Source of the DNA: Magnetospirillum sp.
GTDB taxonomy: Bacteria; Pseudomonadota; Alphaproteobacteria; Rhodospirillales; Magnetospirillaceae
Direction of reading: 5' to 3'
Assembly: GCA_020217035.1 (NCBI GenBank)
Contig: JAIWOG010000125.1
Span: forward strand, 1 to 10,000
DNA: 10,000 nt
Shown piece after piece: positions 1-7,992 of the stretch (within the stretch, counting starts at the first letter, position 1; every line of letters begins with the position of its first letter). The position numbers and the translations under genes were made by a program. The notes below the pieces were generated by a model, which saw only the letters and a program-made list of their open reading frames with translations, was not told the origin of the DNA and did no database searches.

Positions 1-916
1 CCGCCCAGCCGATGCCGGGGGTGGCGGGGCCGCCCATCTGACCGATCAGCCCGTCGTAACGGCCGCCGGCCAGCACCGTGCCCTGGGCGCCCAGCGCATT
101 GGTGGTGAACTCGAAAGCCGTGTGGCAGTAATAATCCAAACCGCGCACCAGCTTGGGGTTGACCACGAAAGGAATGCCCATGGCGGTCAGCCCCTGGGTC
201 ACCTGGTCGAAGAAGTCCCGCGCCGCCGGGGTCAGGCAGTCGCCGATCACGGGTGCGCCGGCGACGATGCGCTTGTCTTCCTCGTCCTTGGAATCCAGGA
301 CGCGCAATGGGTTCTTGTCCAGACGGGCCTGGCTTTCCTCGGACAGGGCCAGCCGCATGGGTTCCAGATAGGCGACCAAGGCGGCGCGATAGGCGGCCCG
401 GCTTTCGGCATCACCCAGGGTGTTGATTTCCAACTGCACCTTGTCGCCCAGGCCCAGGGCCTGAAGGATACGCCAGCCCATGGAGATGACTTCGATGTCG
501 GCTTGCGGCGTCTCGACCCCCAGCAATTCGCAGCCCACCTGGTGGAACTGGCGCTGGCGGCCCTTTTGCGGGCGTTCGTGACGGAACATCGGGCCGCGAT
601 AGAACAGCTTCAACGGCAAGGACTGGGTCAAGCCGCCGGAAATGAAGGCCCGCGCCACCCCGGCGGTGCCTTCGGGACGCAGCGTGATGGACTCGCCCGA
701 ACGGTCCTGGAAGGTGTACATCTCCTTGGTCACCACGTCCGAGGTCTCGCCCAAGGTGCGCGAGAACACTTCGGTGAACTCGAAGATGGGGGTGACGATC
801 TCGCCATAGCCGTAACGCCGGGCCACCGCGAAGGCGATGTCCTCCACATGGCGGTGCTTGCGCGAATCATCCGGCAAAAGGTCGTGGGTGCCGCGCACCG
901 GCTGCAATCCTGACAC
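1..916 (-). CDS. hisS: Histidyl-tRNA synthetase (HisRS), C-terminus outside window
   Basis: Cytoplasmic class II aminoacyl-tRNA synthetase that charges tRNA-His with histidine using ATP. The 305 visible residues cover the catalytic core. Motif 2 is at about residues 106-130 ([11 protein letters not shown], then FHQVGCE). The histidine-specific HisA loop [13 protein letters not shown] is at 258-270. The start of motif 3 (AGGRYDGL) is at 283-290. The frame leaves the window just before the motif 3 arginine, so that arginine and the anticodon-binding domain (roughly 100 residues) lie to the left. I chose a GTG start at 916: it opens with [15 protein letters not shown], the usual HisRS N-terminus, and has AAGGA a few bases upstream, inside the end of ispG. 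The gap from the ispG stop is 5 nt, so the two genes are almost certainly co-transcribed. Family assignment is secure. Confidence 0.96.
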   Translation of the reverse strand, partial: MSGLQPVRGTHDLLPDDSRKHRHVEDIAFAVARRYGYGEIVTPIFEFTEVFSRTLGETSDVVTKEMYTFQDRSGESITLRPEGTAGVARAFISGGLTQSLPLKLFYRGPMFRHERPQKGRQRQFHQVGCELLGVETPQADIEVISMGWRILQALGLGDKVQLEINTLGDAESRAAYRAALVAYLEPMRLALSEESQARLDKNPLRVLDSKDEEDKRIVAGAPVIGDCLTPAARDFFDQVTQGLTAMGIPFVVNPKLVRGLDYYCHTAFEFTTNALGAQGTVLAGGRYDGLIGQMGGPATPGIGWA

Positions 917-921
917 GATGT

Positions 922-2031
922 CTATTCCTTGTTCTTGGCGCCATCCAGCGCCGCCGCCTTGGCTTCCACCAGATCGACGACATGGTCGATCATGGAAGGG
1001 GAATCGATCTTGTGGTCGGGATTGCCGCCCACATAGACCATATGCGAATCGTTGCCGCCGCCGGTCAGCCCGACCATGGTCTCGCGGGCCTCGCCGGGGC
1101 CGTTGACCACGCAGCCGATGATCGACAGGGTCACCGGGGCGGTGATGTGGGCCAGACGCTTTTCCAGGATTTCCACCGTCTTGACCACGTCGAAGCCTTG
1201 GCGGGCGCAGGACGGGCACGACACGATGTTGACGCCGCGCACCCTAAGGCCCAGCGATTTCAGGATATCGAAACCGACCTTGACCTCTTCCTCGGGCGGT
1301 GCCGACAGCGACACCCGGATGGTGTCACCGATGCCCGCCCACAACAGATTGCCCAGGCCGATGGCCGACTTCACCGTGCCGCCGATCAGACCGCCGGCTT
1401 CGGTGATGCCCAGATGCAGCGGATAATCGCAAGCCTCGGCCAGCCCCTGATAGGCCGCCACCGCCAGGAACACGTCGGACGCCTTGACGCTGATCTTGAA
1501 TTCGCGGAAGTCGTTGTCTTCCAGGATCCTGGCATGCTCCAGCGCACTTTCCACCATGGCCTCGGGACAGGGCTCGCCGTATTTTTCCAGCAGATGCTTT
1601 TCCAAGCTGCCTGCGTTGACGCCGATGCGCATGGAACAGCCATGATCCTTGGCCGCCTTGACCACTTCGCGCACCCGGTCGGCGGAACCGATGTTGCCGG
1701 GATTGATGCGCAGGCAGGCGGCGCCCGCCTCGGCCGCCTCGATGGCGCGGCGATAATGGAAATGGATGTCGGCCACCACCGGCACCGTGACCTGGGCGAT
1801 GATATCCTTCAACGCCTTGGTGCTGTCCTCGTCCGGGCACGAGACGCGGACGATGTCGACGCCGGCGGCCTCGGCCCGCTTGATCTGCGCCACCGTCGCC
1901 GCCACGTCCGTCGTCGGCGTGTTGGTCATGGTCTGCACCGAGATGGGGGCGTCGCCGCCTACCGGCACGCGGCCGACGAAAATCTGCCGGGACTTGCGGC
2001 GGGTAATCTGACGATAGGGTCGGACGGACAT
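922..2031 (-). CDS. ispG: 4-hydroxy-3-methylbut-2-en-1-yl diphosphate synthase (IspG/GcpE)
   Basis: Penultimate enzyme of the MEP isoprenoid pathway. It reductively opens methylerythritol cyclodiphosphate to HMBPP using a 4Fe-4S cluster and an external electron donor. At 369 aa it has the usual length of the short bacterial form (E. coli about 372). The N-terminal TIM-barrel part holds [10 protein letters not shown] (31-40) and the conserved [10 protein letters not shown] (61-70). The C-terminal cluster domain shows Cys272 and Cys275 in [11 protein letters not shown], then Cys307 in [10 protein letters not shown] with Glu314, which supply the expected three Cys and one Glu ligands. The ATG at 2031 has GGTGAG just upstream. 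hisS follows after 5 nt. An imperfect hairpin precedes the gene. No catalytic residue appears to be missing. Confidence 0.97.
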   Translation of the reverse strand: MSVRPYRQITRRKSRQIFVGRVPVGGDAPISVQTMTNTPTTDVAATVAQIKRAEAAGVDIVRVSCPDEDSTKALKDIIAQVTVPVVADIHFHYRRAIEAAEAGAACLRINPGNIGSADRVREVVKAAKDHGCSMRIGVNAGSLEKHLLEKYGEPCPEAMVESALEHARILEDNDFREFKISVKASDVFLAVAAYQGLAEACDYPLHLGITEAGGLIGGTVKSAIGLGNLLWAGIGDTIRVSLSAPPEEEVKVGFDILKSLGLRVRGVNIVSCPSCARQGFDVVKTVEILEKRLAHITAPVTLSIIGCVVNGPGEARETMVGLTGGGNDSHMVYVGGNPDHKIDSPSMIDHVVDLVEAKAAALDGAKNKE

Positions 2032-2055
2032 GTCTCACCGCGAAAAGACGACGTT

Positions 2056-2080
2056 CCGGCTGGGCGCTGTGCCAAGCCGG
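2056..2080 (-). other. Imperfect hairpin between the binding-protein gene and ispG
   Basis: The arms at 2056-2065 and 2071-2080 form a 10-bp stem with one internal mismatch and a 5-nt loop. Read on the minus strand, the stem lies after the stop of the family-3 binding protein (2109) and before the ispG start (2031). A TTTT follows 9 nt after the stem, at 2043-2046. That is too far for a standard intrinsic terminator, so it may be a weak terminator, an RNA end-stabilising structure or part of the ispG leader. The inverted repeat is seen directly; its role is inference. Confidence 0.4.
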
Positions 2081-2108
2081 GGTCGTTGATATAACGCATT
2101 TGACGGCG

Positions 2109-2876
2109 CTATTTCCAGTCGCGGACGCCGTAACGGTCCAGAATAGCCTTCAAGCGTCCATCGGCCCGCATGGCGCGGATGCCGTCGTCCAGGATGCGGG
2201 CGTAATCCTGTGCCTTGGGATGCCTGGGGGAAAAGGCGATGTAGATGGGCCCCGAGCGGGTGCCGCCGGCGATGGCCAGGGTGTCGGCCAAGCCCATTTC
2301 ACGCAGCTTGTGATCCAACACGGCGCGGCTTTCCATGGCGGCGTCGACCCGGCCGGCGGCCACCATCTTCAGGCTTTGATCCAAGGGCTGGGTGCCGCCC
2401 ACCTGGGTGACACGGGCCTTGTTCTTCTTGTTGGCCTCCACATAGCCCCCCACCGGCTCCATGTAGATATAGCCGATGATGGCGGCAAGCTTCACCCGTT
2501 CCAACGATCCCACGCCGTCATAGCGCCAGGGATTGCCGGCCTTGACCACGAAAGTGCTGTCCCATTGGCCGATGGGTTCGGCCCCGAACACCAGATCGGG
2601 GGAATCCACCGGGGCGGCGCCGATCACAGCCTCGACCTCGCCGCGCAGGCAGTCTTCCAGCGACCGGCTCCACGGCGTCAATTGGTATTGGATGGTGTGG
2701 CCGGCGGCGGCGAAGATTTCTTCCGCCACCTCGATTCCATAGCCCTTCTTCTGTTCCGAACAGTTGAACGGACACCAGTCGTCCGCCCGTAAGCGGATGG
2801 TGTCGGCCCAGGCCGGGCCGGCAAGCATCAGCACCAAACAATGGACAACAAGGCCGAATCCCCACCACCGTGCCAT
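2109..2876 (-). CDS. Periplasmic substrate-binding protein, family 3 (amino-acid type)
   Basis: Predicted secreted solute-binding protein of the family 3 (HisJ-like, SBP_bac_3) fold, 255 aa. The signal peptide is clear: MARWW start, hydrophobic stretch about 6-20, cleavage after PAWA (residue 24). The mature part begins DTIRLRADDWCPFNC, and G-Y-x-I-E-V-A follows at about 46-51, a typical opening for this family. Near the C-terminus are AGRVDAAMES and GPIYIAFSP, matching the second lobe and hinge. There are three cysteines, at 35, 39 and 76. An ATG at 2912 would add 12 residues in front of the signal peptide; I prefer 2876 because it gives a normal n-region. No permease or ATPase gene is adjacent, so the ligand and the partner transporter cannot be told. 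It could equally act in sensing. Confidence 0.85.
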   Translation of the reverse strand: MARWWGFGLVVHCLVLMLAGPAWADTIRLRADDWCPFNCSEQKKGYGIEVAEEIFAAAGHTIQYQLTPWSRSLEDCLRGEVEAVIGAAPVDSPDLVFGAEPIGQWDSTFVVKAGNPWRYDGVGSLERVKLAAIIGYIYMEPVGGYVEANKKNKARVTQVGGTQPLDQSLKMVAAGRVDAAMESRAVLDHKLREMGLADTLAIAGGTRSGPIYIAFSPRHPKAQDYARILDDGIRAMRADGRLKAILDRYGVRDWK

Positions 2877-2984
2877 CGCGACCCCACACCCGCAAAAGAC
2901 GAGAACGGCCATCCTATGAAAGCCCAGGCGTCAACGCATCCTATCCTTTCTTATGCCTGTTCGCGACCGGCCAAAGCATCCGCC

Positions 2985-3016
2985 CAAAAAGAAACGGGCG
3001 GCCCATGGCCGCCCGT
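2985..3016 (-). terminator. Rho-independent terminator after the small exported-protein gene
   Basis: A perfect 10-bp inverted repeat (ACGGGCGGCC at 2994-3003 and GGCCGCCCGT at 3007-3016) encloses a 3-nt loop. On the minus strand it is followed at once by TTTCTTTTT (2993 down to 2985). It starts 22 nt beyond the stop codon at 3039. This is a textbook intrinsic terminator for transcription coming from the small gene. It separates that gene from the binding-protein gene, which must therefore have its own promoter between 2877 and 2984. Confidence 0.9.
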
Positions 3017-3038
3017 CCCTTGCCCATAATCCAAGGCA

Positions 3039-3401
3039 TCATTCATATTCGGCCGAGGTCTCACCCGACTTGCGATTATACTTGAAGATGATCTTGGACG
3101 TGTCACACAGATCGAACTCGTTCCACTCGGCGGTCTCCCGATCGCTGTAAACCACCATCAAGTCCCACTTGCAGGTCTTGGTCGCGCGATTGAAGCGGAT
3201 GTGCACGGTCTTGCCGTTCTCCAAAATTCCTTCGCCAAGAACGTCTTCCTGTCAGTCGTCGCTGCTGGACGGCGCCACATAGACTTCTTCGATGGGATAG
3301 CCGGTCTTGTTGACCAGATCAAAATCCTGCTTGCCGGCGGCAAGCACGGGACCGGCACCCAAGGCCAAGAAGACGGCAACCGTCACAATATTACGAAACA
3401 T
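3039..3401 (-). pseudogene. Small exported protein interrupted by an in-frame TGA at codon 50
   Basis: Reading from the ATG at 3401, which has a strong purine-rich RBS (GGGGAGGGG) upstream, the frame gives a signal peptide of about 21-22 residues (MFRNIVTVAVFLALG...VLAA). The mature sequence follows: QDFDLVNKTGYPIEEVYVAP, then SSSDD. A TGA stands at 3254-3252. The same frame continues without any shift as QEDVLGEGILENGKTVHIRF to a TGA at 3039, including KTCKWDLMVVY and a C-terminal YNRKSGETSAEYE. Ignoring the stop, the protein would be 120 aa. From memory, related small periplasmic proteins of Proteobacteria read S-D-D-W-x-E-D-V-L-G here, so TGA replaces TGG (Trp). Function is unknown. It could be a recent nonsense mutation, a base-call error or read-through. 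A 49-residue product, or reinitiation at the TTG at 3224 (AAGGA just upstream), is possible but would lack half the domain or the signal peptide. Confidence 0.8.
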
Positions 3402-3490
3402 GATCCCCTCCCCATGATTTCAACTCAGGAAGAGAAGCCTAGCCGTTAATCTTGCGAACCGACAGCGATAATCAAATGGACGACAATAAA

Positions 3491-4594
3491 TCACACATTG
3501 AAACGGAAGTGGAAGATGTCGCCATCCTGGACCACGTATTCCTTGCCTTCCAGTCGCATCTTGCCGGCTTCCTTGGCGCCCGCCTCGCCGCCCAAGGCGA
3601 TGAAGTCGTCATAGGCGATGGTTTCGGCGCGGATGAAGCCCTTCTCGAAGTCGGTGTGGATGACGCCGGCGGCCTGGGGGGCCTTGGCGCCCTTCTGCAC
3701 CGTCCAGGCGCGGGCTTCCTTGGGGCCGACGGTGAAGAAGGTGATCAGGTGCAAAAGCTCGTAGCCGGCACGGATGACGCGGGCCAGGCCGGTTTCTTCC
3801 AGCCCCAGGCTTTCCAGGAATTCCTGCTTTTCCTCGTCGGACGCCAGTTGCGCCACTTCCGCCTCGATGGCGGCCGAGATGACCACCGCCGAGTTGCCTT
3901 CCTTGGCCGCCATCTCGAAGACGCGCTTGGACAGCTCGTTGCCGGTCGCCGCCGAATCTTCCTCGACGTTGCAGGCATAGACCACCGGCTTGATGGTCAA
4001 CAGGCCAAGCTGCTTGGCCATGCGCAGCTCGTCCTCGCTGTCGAAGGTGACGGTGCGGGCCGGCTTGCCGTCGCGCAGCGCGGCCAGGATCGGGGTCATG
4101 ACGTCCACCTGGGCCTTGGCTTCCTTGTCGCCGCCCTTGGCCTTCTTTTCCAAGGGAACGATGCGGCGCTCCAGGCTGTCCAGATCGGCCAGCATCAGCT
4201 CGGTCTCGATGATGTCGGCGTCGCGCACCGGGTCCACCGAATCCTCCACATGCTTGATGTCGTCATCGACGAAGCAGCGCAGCACGTGGACGATGGCGTC
4301 CACCTCGCGGATGTTGGCCAGGAACTGGTTGCCCAGACCTTCGCCCTTGGAGGCACCACGCACCAGGCCGGCGATGTCGACGAATTCCAGTTGGGTGGGG
4401 ATTTCCTTCTGGCTTTTGGCGATGGCCACCAGCTTGTCCAGGCGCGGGTCGGGAACCGCCACGCGGCCGACATTGGGCTCGATGGTGCAGAACGGATAAT
4501 TGGCCGCCTGGGCGGCGGCGGTCTGGGTCAGCGCGTTGAAAAGCGTGCTCTTGCCGACATTGGGCAGACCGACGATGCCGCAATTGAAACCCAT
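3491..4594 (-). CDS. ychF: Redox-regulated ATPase YchF (Obg-family, OLA1-like)
   Basis: Cytoplasmic P-loop NTPase of the Obg/TRAFAC group that binds ATP in preference to GTP and associates with ribosomes. It is linked to stress responses in other bacteria. At 367 aa it has the family length. G1 is GLPNVGKST (9-17), G3 is DIAGL (73-77), and NVEE at 209-212 replaces the usual NKxD of GTPases, the known basis of the ATP preference. Cys36 in YPFCTIEPN matches the redox-sensitive Cys35 of E. coli YchF. The central part (about 130-200) is the helical insertion. The C-terminus carries the TGS domain, with [14 protein letters not shown] and ending DIFHFRFNV. It begins 4 nt after the pth stop and is the last gene of rplY-pth-ychF. 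I see no terminator in the 89 nt behind it. Confidence 0.97.
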   Translation of the reverse strand: MGFNCGIVGLPNVGKSTLFNALTQTAAAQAANYPFCTIEPNVGRVAVPDPRLDKLVAIAKSQKEIPTQLEFVDIAGLVRGASKGEGLGNQFLANIREVDAIVHVLRCFVDDDIKHVEDSVDPVRDADIIETELMLADLDSLERRIVPLEKKAKGGDKEAKAQVDVMTPILAALRDGKPARTVTFDSEDELRMAKQLGLLTIKPVVYACNVEEDSAATGNELSKRVFEMAAKEGNSAVVISAAIEAEVAQLASDEEKQEFLESLGLEETGLARVIRAGYELLHLITFFTVGPKEARAWTVQKGAKAPQAAGVIHTDFEKGFIRAETIAYDDFIALGGEAGAKEAGKMRLEGKEYVVQDGDIFHFRFNV

Positions 4595-4598
4595 GACC

Positions 4599-5300
4599 TT
4601 AATCCTTCTTGCGTTCGAGCGCCGCCTTCAGCGCCTCGGCCAGGCTTCCCTGGGCGGTGGCGGCGGGCGTGGTGGGGACGGAGGCAGCGGCCTTGGTGGC
4701 CACTGGCTCCGCCGGCTTGTCCTTCTTGGGCTTGGGCGGCGCGGTCAGCACCGCCACCCGGTTCATGAAGCCGGCTTCGTCGCCGGCCAGCAATTTGGGG
4801 AATGCCTGGGCCACCGCGTCGATCAGCGGCGCCACCCAGGTTTCCGACTTGGCGAAATCGTGCAGAACATAGCCGGCGACGCGGTCCTTGTCACCGGGAT
4901 GGCCGATGCCCAGGCGGACACGACGATAATTGGCGCCGAGATGGGAATCGATGCTTTTCAGGCCGTTATGGCCGCCGGCGCCGCCGCCGCGCTTGACCTT
5001 GACGCGACCGGGCGCCACGTCCAGCTCGTCATGGACGACGATGATGTCTTCCACGGCAATCTTCAGGAACTTGGCCAGTTGGGCCACCGACTGGCCCGAC
5101 AGGTTCATATAGGTCATGGGCTTCAGCACCAGCACCTTGGTGCCGTCGACGGTTCCTTCGGCATAGTCTCCCTGGAACTTGGATCGCCAGGGGCCAAAGG
5201 AATGGCGGCGGACGAGTTCGTCCGCCGCCATGAAGCCGATATTGTGGCGGTTCTGGGAATATTCGGGGCCAGGATTGCCCAGCCCAACCACCAGAATCAT
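4599..5300 (-). CDS. pth: Peptidyl-tRNA hydrolase with C-terminal extension
   Basis: Cleaves the ester bond of peptidyl-tRNAs released from stalled ribosomes, recycling tRNA in the cytoplasm. Residues 1-185 are the Pth fold: GLGNPG with Asn9, RHNIGF with the catalytic His19, MTYMN with Asn66, VHDELD with Asp91, and [12 protein letters not shown] with Asn112. All the usual active-site residues are present. I chose the ATG at 5300 because [11 protein letters not shown] is the normal N-terminus; an upstream start at 5345 would add 15 basic residues and overlap rplY. The product is 233 aa against 194 in E. coli. The surplus is a Lys/Pro/Ala-rich tail (about 187-233) that looks disordered until a short predicted helix, [15 protein letters not shown]. 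It starts 13 nt after rplY and ends 4 nt before ychF. Confidence 0.97.
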   Translation of the reverse strand: MILVVGLGNPGPEYSQNRHNIGFMAADELVRRHSFGPWRSKFQGDYAEGTVDGTKVLVLKPMTYMNLSGQSVAQLAKFLKIAVEDIIVVHDELDVAPGRVKVKRGGGAGGHNGLKSIDSHLGANYRRVRLGIGHPGDKDRVAGYVLHDFAKSETWVAPLIDAVAQAFPKLLAGDEAGFMNRVAVLTAPPKPKKDKPAEPVATKAAASVPTTPAATAQGSLAEALKAALERKKD

Positions 5301-5313
5301 GCCACCGGACCTT

Positions 5314-5919
5314 TTACGCTTCGGCCGAAGCTTCGGCCTCGCCACCCTTGACCGTCGGCGGGACGATGGTCAGCACGGCAGCCTTGGCGCCCACGTGATA
5401 GGGGGTGACGCCAGCCGGCAGGCCCAGTTCGTCCACATGCACCGAGAAGCCCACTTCCTTGCCGGCCAGATCGATGACGAGCTCGGACGGGATCAGGTCG
5501 GGGGCGCAGGTGACTTCCACTTCGTGCATTTCCAGGCTGACGACGCCGCCGGCCTTGACGCCCGGGGCCTTGTCGGCGTTGACGACGTGCACCGGCACCT
5601 TGACGTGCACGACGGCGTCGGCCGAAACGCGCATCAGGTCGATGTGCTGGGGCTGGTCGGTGACGGGGTGGAACTGCACGTCGCGGCACAGGCAGCGATG
5701 CTTGCCGCCATTGCCCAGGTCGACGTCGAACAAGCGGGTCTTGAAGCCCGGCTTGTGCAGTTCGGCCCAAATCACGCGGGGATCGATGGCAATGCAGATG
5801 GGGTCCTGCTTGCCGCCGTAAATCACACCCGGAACCTTACCTTCACGGCGAGTGGAACGGGCGGCCCCCTTTCCGGCCCGGTCGCGCAGCTCGGCGACGA
5901 TGGCGCTGATCTCAGTCAT
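5314..5919 (-). CDS. rplY: 50S ribosomal protein L25 (Ctc/TL5 form)
   Basis: 5S rRNA-binding protein of the large ribosomal subunit. At 201 aa it is the long, two-domain Ctc-type protein rather than the short L25 of E. coli (about 94 aa). The N-terminal 5S-binding domain (about 1-95) has [20 protein letters not shown] (residues 16-35) and the signature [20 protein letters not shown] (79-98). The C-terminal domain (about 100-190) holds [17 protein letters not shown] and [13 protein letters not shown], and the protein ends in a short acidic Glu/Ala tail. The ATG at 5919 has GGAGA 6 nt upstream. It is the first gene of the block with pth (13-nt gap) and ychF. A hairpin lies 25 nt upstream of the start. 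Confidence 0.96.
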   Translation of the reverse strand: MTEISAIVAELRDRAGKGAARSTRREGKVPGVIYGGKQDPICIAIDPRVIWAELHKPGFKTRLFDVDLGNGGKHRCLCRDVQFHPVTDQPQHIDLMRVSADAVVHVKVPVHVVNADKAPGVKAGGVVSLEMHEVEVTCAPDLIPSELVIDLAGKEVGFSVHVDELGLPAGVTPYHVGAKAAVLTIVPPTVKGGEAEASAEA

Positions 5920-5940
5920 ATCGTTTCTCCAAATAACGCG

Positions 5941-5970
5941 TAAAGGCGCGGCCTCCAGGGGTGCCGCGCC
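5941..5970 (-). terminator. Hairpin between the chemoreceptor gene and rplY
   Basis: A perfect 8-bp GC stem (GGCGCGGC at 5945-5952, GCCGCGCC at 5963-5970) has a 10-nt loop and is followed on the minus strand by TTTA. It lies 48 nt past the chemoreceptor stop (6019) and 25 nt before the rplY start. It is probably the terminator of the PAS-chemoreceptor unit, though the T-tract is short. So little room remains before rplY that the rplY promoter must lie in or above this hairpin. A weak candidate is TTGAAG-15-TGTAAA just upstream on the minus strand, which would put the hairpin in the rplY leader. The role is inference. Confidence 0.5.
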
Positions 5971-6018
5971 GAAGGGGGCTGTTTACACTCTTTCTTCATG
6001 AGCTTCAAGCCCGACGCG

Positions 6019-7446
6019 TCAAAACGCCCCCCGTCCCGCGGACGGCGTCGTCGGCGCCTCCAACAAGCGGTCAAGATTTGCCAACACCCCCAAAGAGGCT
6101 TGTTGGACACGGGCGATTCTCTCCATGGCGATCTCGACCTGGCCGGCATTGTAGGCGCGAACCGCCTCGATGCCTTCGCGGTGTACCTGCCGATGCGGCT
6201 CTTCCAGAGCGGCGAAGGCCGGATGCGAGCGAAAGGGCATGGACCCTGGGCCGTAATACCACTTGCCCAACCGGCATTGTTGTTCGCTTGACAATTCCTC
6301 GGCCCGCAAGGCGGTGCGGCCGATCAGCATGTCCACTAGACGCTTCTTCCACAAGACGTGATCGGCCTTGGCCAGCATGATGATCTTGTTGGGAATGTCT
6401 TGCTCCGCCAACAAAGCCAACAAGGCGGCGACCTCGCCTTCGACGTTGATCAGGGCGGACGAGCTTTTCTCGATGGCAATCGCATTGGATTCGGCCAGAT
6501 GCGCCATTTTCTGCACCCCGCCCGATATCTGATTGGCGGCGGCGGCCTGCTGAGCCAATATCCGCGACACTTCCGCCATGCTGTCGGTCGCGTCGGCGAC
6601 GGTCTGGCTGACCGTCCCCATGCGCCCCCCCATGGATTGCATGGACTGACGCCCCTTGGCGATGGCGTCACTGCCGCGTGTCATGGTGTTGACGATGACC
6701 GCCATCTCCTGCCGCAGATTGGCAACGCGGGTGCTGATGTCGGTGGTGGCGCGGGCCGTCTGATTCGAAAGCGCCTTGACCTCGCCGGCGACCACGGCGA
6801 AGCCCTTGCCGGCCTCGCCGGCGCGGGCCGCCTCGATGGTGGCGTTCAAGGCCAGCAAATTGGTCTGGCTGGCGATCTGGTCGATGGAGGCGACGATCTC
6901 GGCATTGGCCACGGCCCCCTCGTTCACGGTCATCGAGATGCTGACCGCATCCTTCAACATGCGCGAGGTGAACATGCCAAGCTTGCGGTTCTGCTCGTCC
7001 ATCCGGTCCATCGTCTCGTTGATGCAATGGCTGTATCGCACGAACTCGCCACGCAACCCCCGCGGCATGATCTTGCGGTAATACCGAGAGGACAGGGCCG
7101 CCCCCATGGCGGCGTCGGCTTCCTTGGCGAAAGCTTCGAACTGATCCAAGGCCCGATTGATGCTGCGCTGCAAGCGGCCGATGCCGCCCGTCCCCCGAAT
7201 GTTCAGGACGCGGACGCGCAGATTGCCCATGGCGGCCTGCTCCATGACGTGAATAGCCTTGGCCACGCCTGAATTGGCACGCCGCAGGAAATGGAAACCC
7301 ACCGCGTTGGCGACCACGGCGGCGCAGACCAAGGCGGCGGTGACCCCATGCCCTTGGACGGCCAGCATGACCGCGGCCACCCCCCCGGCGGCGGCGGACA
7401 TCAAGCAGGCGACAAGCGCCTTAGATATCGAGGACAAAGCGATCAT
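6019..7446 (-). CDS. Membrane methyl-accepting chemotaxis transducer with C-terminal CZB zinc domain
   Basis: Chemoreceptor-type signal transducer, 475 aa, expected to drive CheA/CheW. Residues 8-30 and 34-54 are two hydrophobic helices joined by only a few residues (QGHG), so the protein is anchored by a hairpin and has no periplasmic ligand domain. A HAMP-like linker follows (about 55-108). The signalling domain has the conserved hairpin tip at about 191-227 ([20 protein letters not shown], then [14 protein letters not shown]). The C-terminus is a chemoreceptor zinc-binding (CZB) domain: His363 in HVLW, Cys391 in CRLGKW, and His418 and His422 in HRQVH, the expected 3His/1Cys set. I chose the ATG at 7446 because a G-rich RBS precedes it; one at 7476 is possible. 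It overlaps the PAS gene by 26 nt, which suggests translational coupling. The PAS protein probably supplies the missing sensor. Confidence 0.93.
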   Translation of the reverse strand: MIALSSISKALVACLMSAAAGGVAAVMLAVQGHGVTAALVCAAVVANAVGFHFLRRANSGVAKAIHVMEQAAMGNLRVRVLNIRGTGGIGRLQRSINRALDQFEAFAKEADAAMGAALSSRYYRKIMPRGLRGEFVRYSHCINETMDRMDEQNRKLGMFTSRMLKDAVSISMTVNEGAVANAEIVASIDQIASQTNLLALNATIEAARAGEAGKGFAVVAGEVKALSNQTARATTDISTRVANLRQEMAVIVNTMTRGSDAIAKGRQSMQSMGGRMGTVSQTVADATDSMAEVSRILAQQAAAANQISGGVQKMAHLAESNAIAIEKSSSALINVEGEVAALLALLAEQDIPNKIIMLAKADHVLWKKRLVDMLIGRTALRAEELSSEQQCRLGKWYYGPGSMPFRSHPAFAALEEPHRQVHREGIEAVRAYNAGQVEIAMERIARVQQASLGVLANLDRLLEAPTTPSAGRGAF

Positions 7447-7942
7447 AATCCCCCCCCTTTTCCGCCAGGATGTCATGCAGCCGCGCCCAACCGGCCTCCA
7501 ATCCGGCCTTGCGATCGGCTGTCCCTGCCTCGATGTCGCGCAAACTGGCGTAAAGCGGCTCTATTACAGCCAGCGCTTGCGCGGTTGCGGTGCGCCGGTT
7601 GGAATGGTAGCCGACAACCTTGCCGGCCTCGTCGCGGTCGGGGGTGACGTGTGCCAGCACCCAATAATGGTCGCCGTTCTTACAACGGTTGACCACATAG
7701 GCGAACACTTCGTTTCCCGCGCCGATCCGTTCCCATAGAAGCTTGAAGATGGTGCGTGGCATGTGCGGATGGCGAATCATGCTGTGCGGCTGACCCAGCA
7801 ATTCCGATTCCGTGTACCCCGCCAAGCGGATGAAGACATCGTTGCAATAGGTGATCCGGCCGGTGGCGTCGGTCTTGCTGACGATGATCTCATCATCACC
7901 GAACGTCCGCGCGACACCGGTCAAAAGCTTGCTGGCAACCAT
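7421..7942 (-). CDS. Soluble Aer-like PAS sensor protein
   Basis: Cytoplasmic single-PAS protein, 173 aa, with no membrane segment and no output domain. It aligns with the E. coli Aer PAS domain almost without gaps, as I recall that sequence: Asn34, [13 protein letters not shown] (41-53), RHP at 57-59, Trp70, and KNGDHYWV at 88-95 with Tyr93. In Aer this domain binds FAD and reports redox or energy state. The residue at position 60 is His where Aer has Asp, so FAD binding is likely but not certain. A helical tail (about 121-160) follows. I chose the ATG at 7942 because GGGGGAGGGG precedes it; a start at 8002 would add 20 residues unlike the family. Its stop lies 26 nt inside the chemoreceptor gene, the likely partner. 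Confidence 0.88.
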   Translation of the reverse strand: MVASKLLTGVARTFGDDEIIVSKTDATGRITYCNDVFIRLAGYTESELLGQPHSMIRHPHMPRTIFKLLWERIGAGNEVFAYVVNRCKNGDHYWVLAHVTPDRDEAGKVVGYHSNRRTATAQALAVIEPLYASLRDIEAGTADRKAGLEAGWARLHDILAEKGGDYDRFVLDI

Positions 7943-7968
7943 CCCCTCCCCCTCGCCCCTGGATGATC

Positions 7969-7982
7969 GGGCATATATGCCC
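7969..7982. promoter_or_regulatory. Perfect 14-bp palindrome upstream of the PAS gene
   Basis: GGGCATATATGCCC is a perfect palindrome 26 bp above the chosen PAS start, in the divergent intergenic region. If the promoter proposed at 7993-8020 is used, it lies just after the transcription start. It could be an operator for a dimeric regulator. The symmetry is certain; the regulatory role is inference. Confidence 0.4.
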
Positions 7983-7992
7983 CGCAATATGC

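Noticed and set aside
982..2094. Plus-strand open frame of 370 codons opposite ispG
   Set aside because: Antisense shadow of a complete, catalytically intact IspG, with no recognisable domain or RBS.
2841..3150. Short plus-strand frames over the family-3 binding-protein start and the terminator
   Set aside because: They cross a signal-peptide region and an intrinsic terminator of the other strand, and have no RBS or family resemblance.
3210..3254. Selenocysteine at the in-frame TGA, with a short stem (GTTCT/AGAAC) about 10 nt downstream
   Set aside because: The stem is only 5 bp with a 17-nt loop, too weak for a bacterial SECIS. The protein is a small exported non-redox type, and the recalled family residue is Trp, not Cys.
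3452..4768. Long plus-strand open frame (438 codons) opposite ychF
   Set aside because: It is an antisense shadow caused by GC-rich codon bias. Its translation is His/Gly/Asp-rich without any domain, while the other strand is a perfect YchF.
5916..6149. Minus-strand frame running from inside the chemoreceptor gene to the rplY start
   Set aside because: It overlaps the chemoreceptor end out of frame, has no RBS or domain, and its last part is only the hairpin region.
6358..7272. Plus-strand open frame of 304 codons opposite the chemoreceptor
   Set aside because: Antisense shadow of the signalling domain; composition is typical of such shadows.
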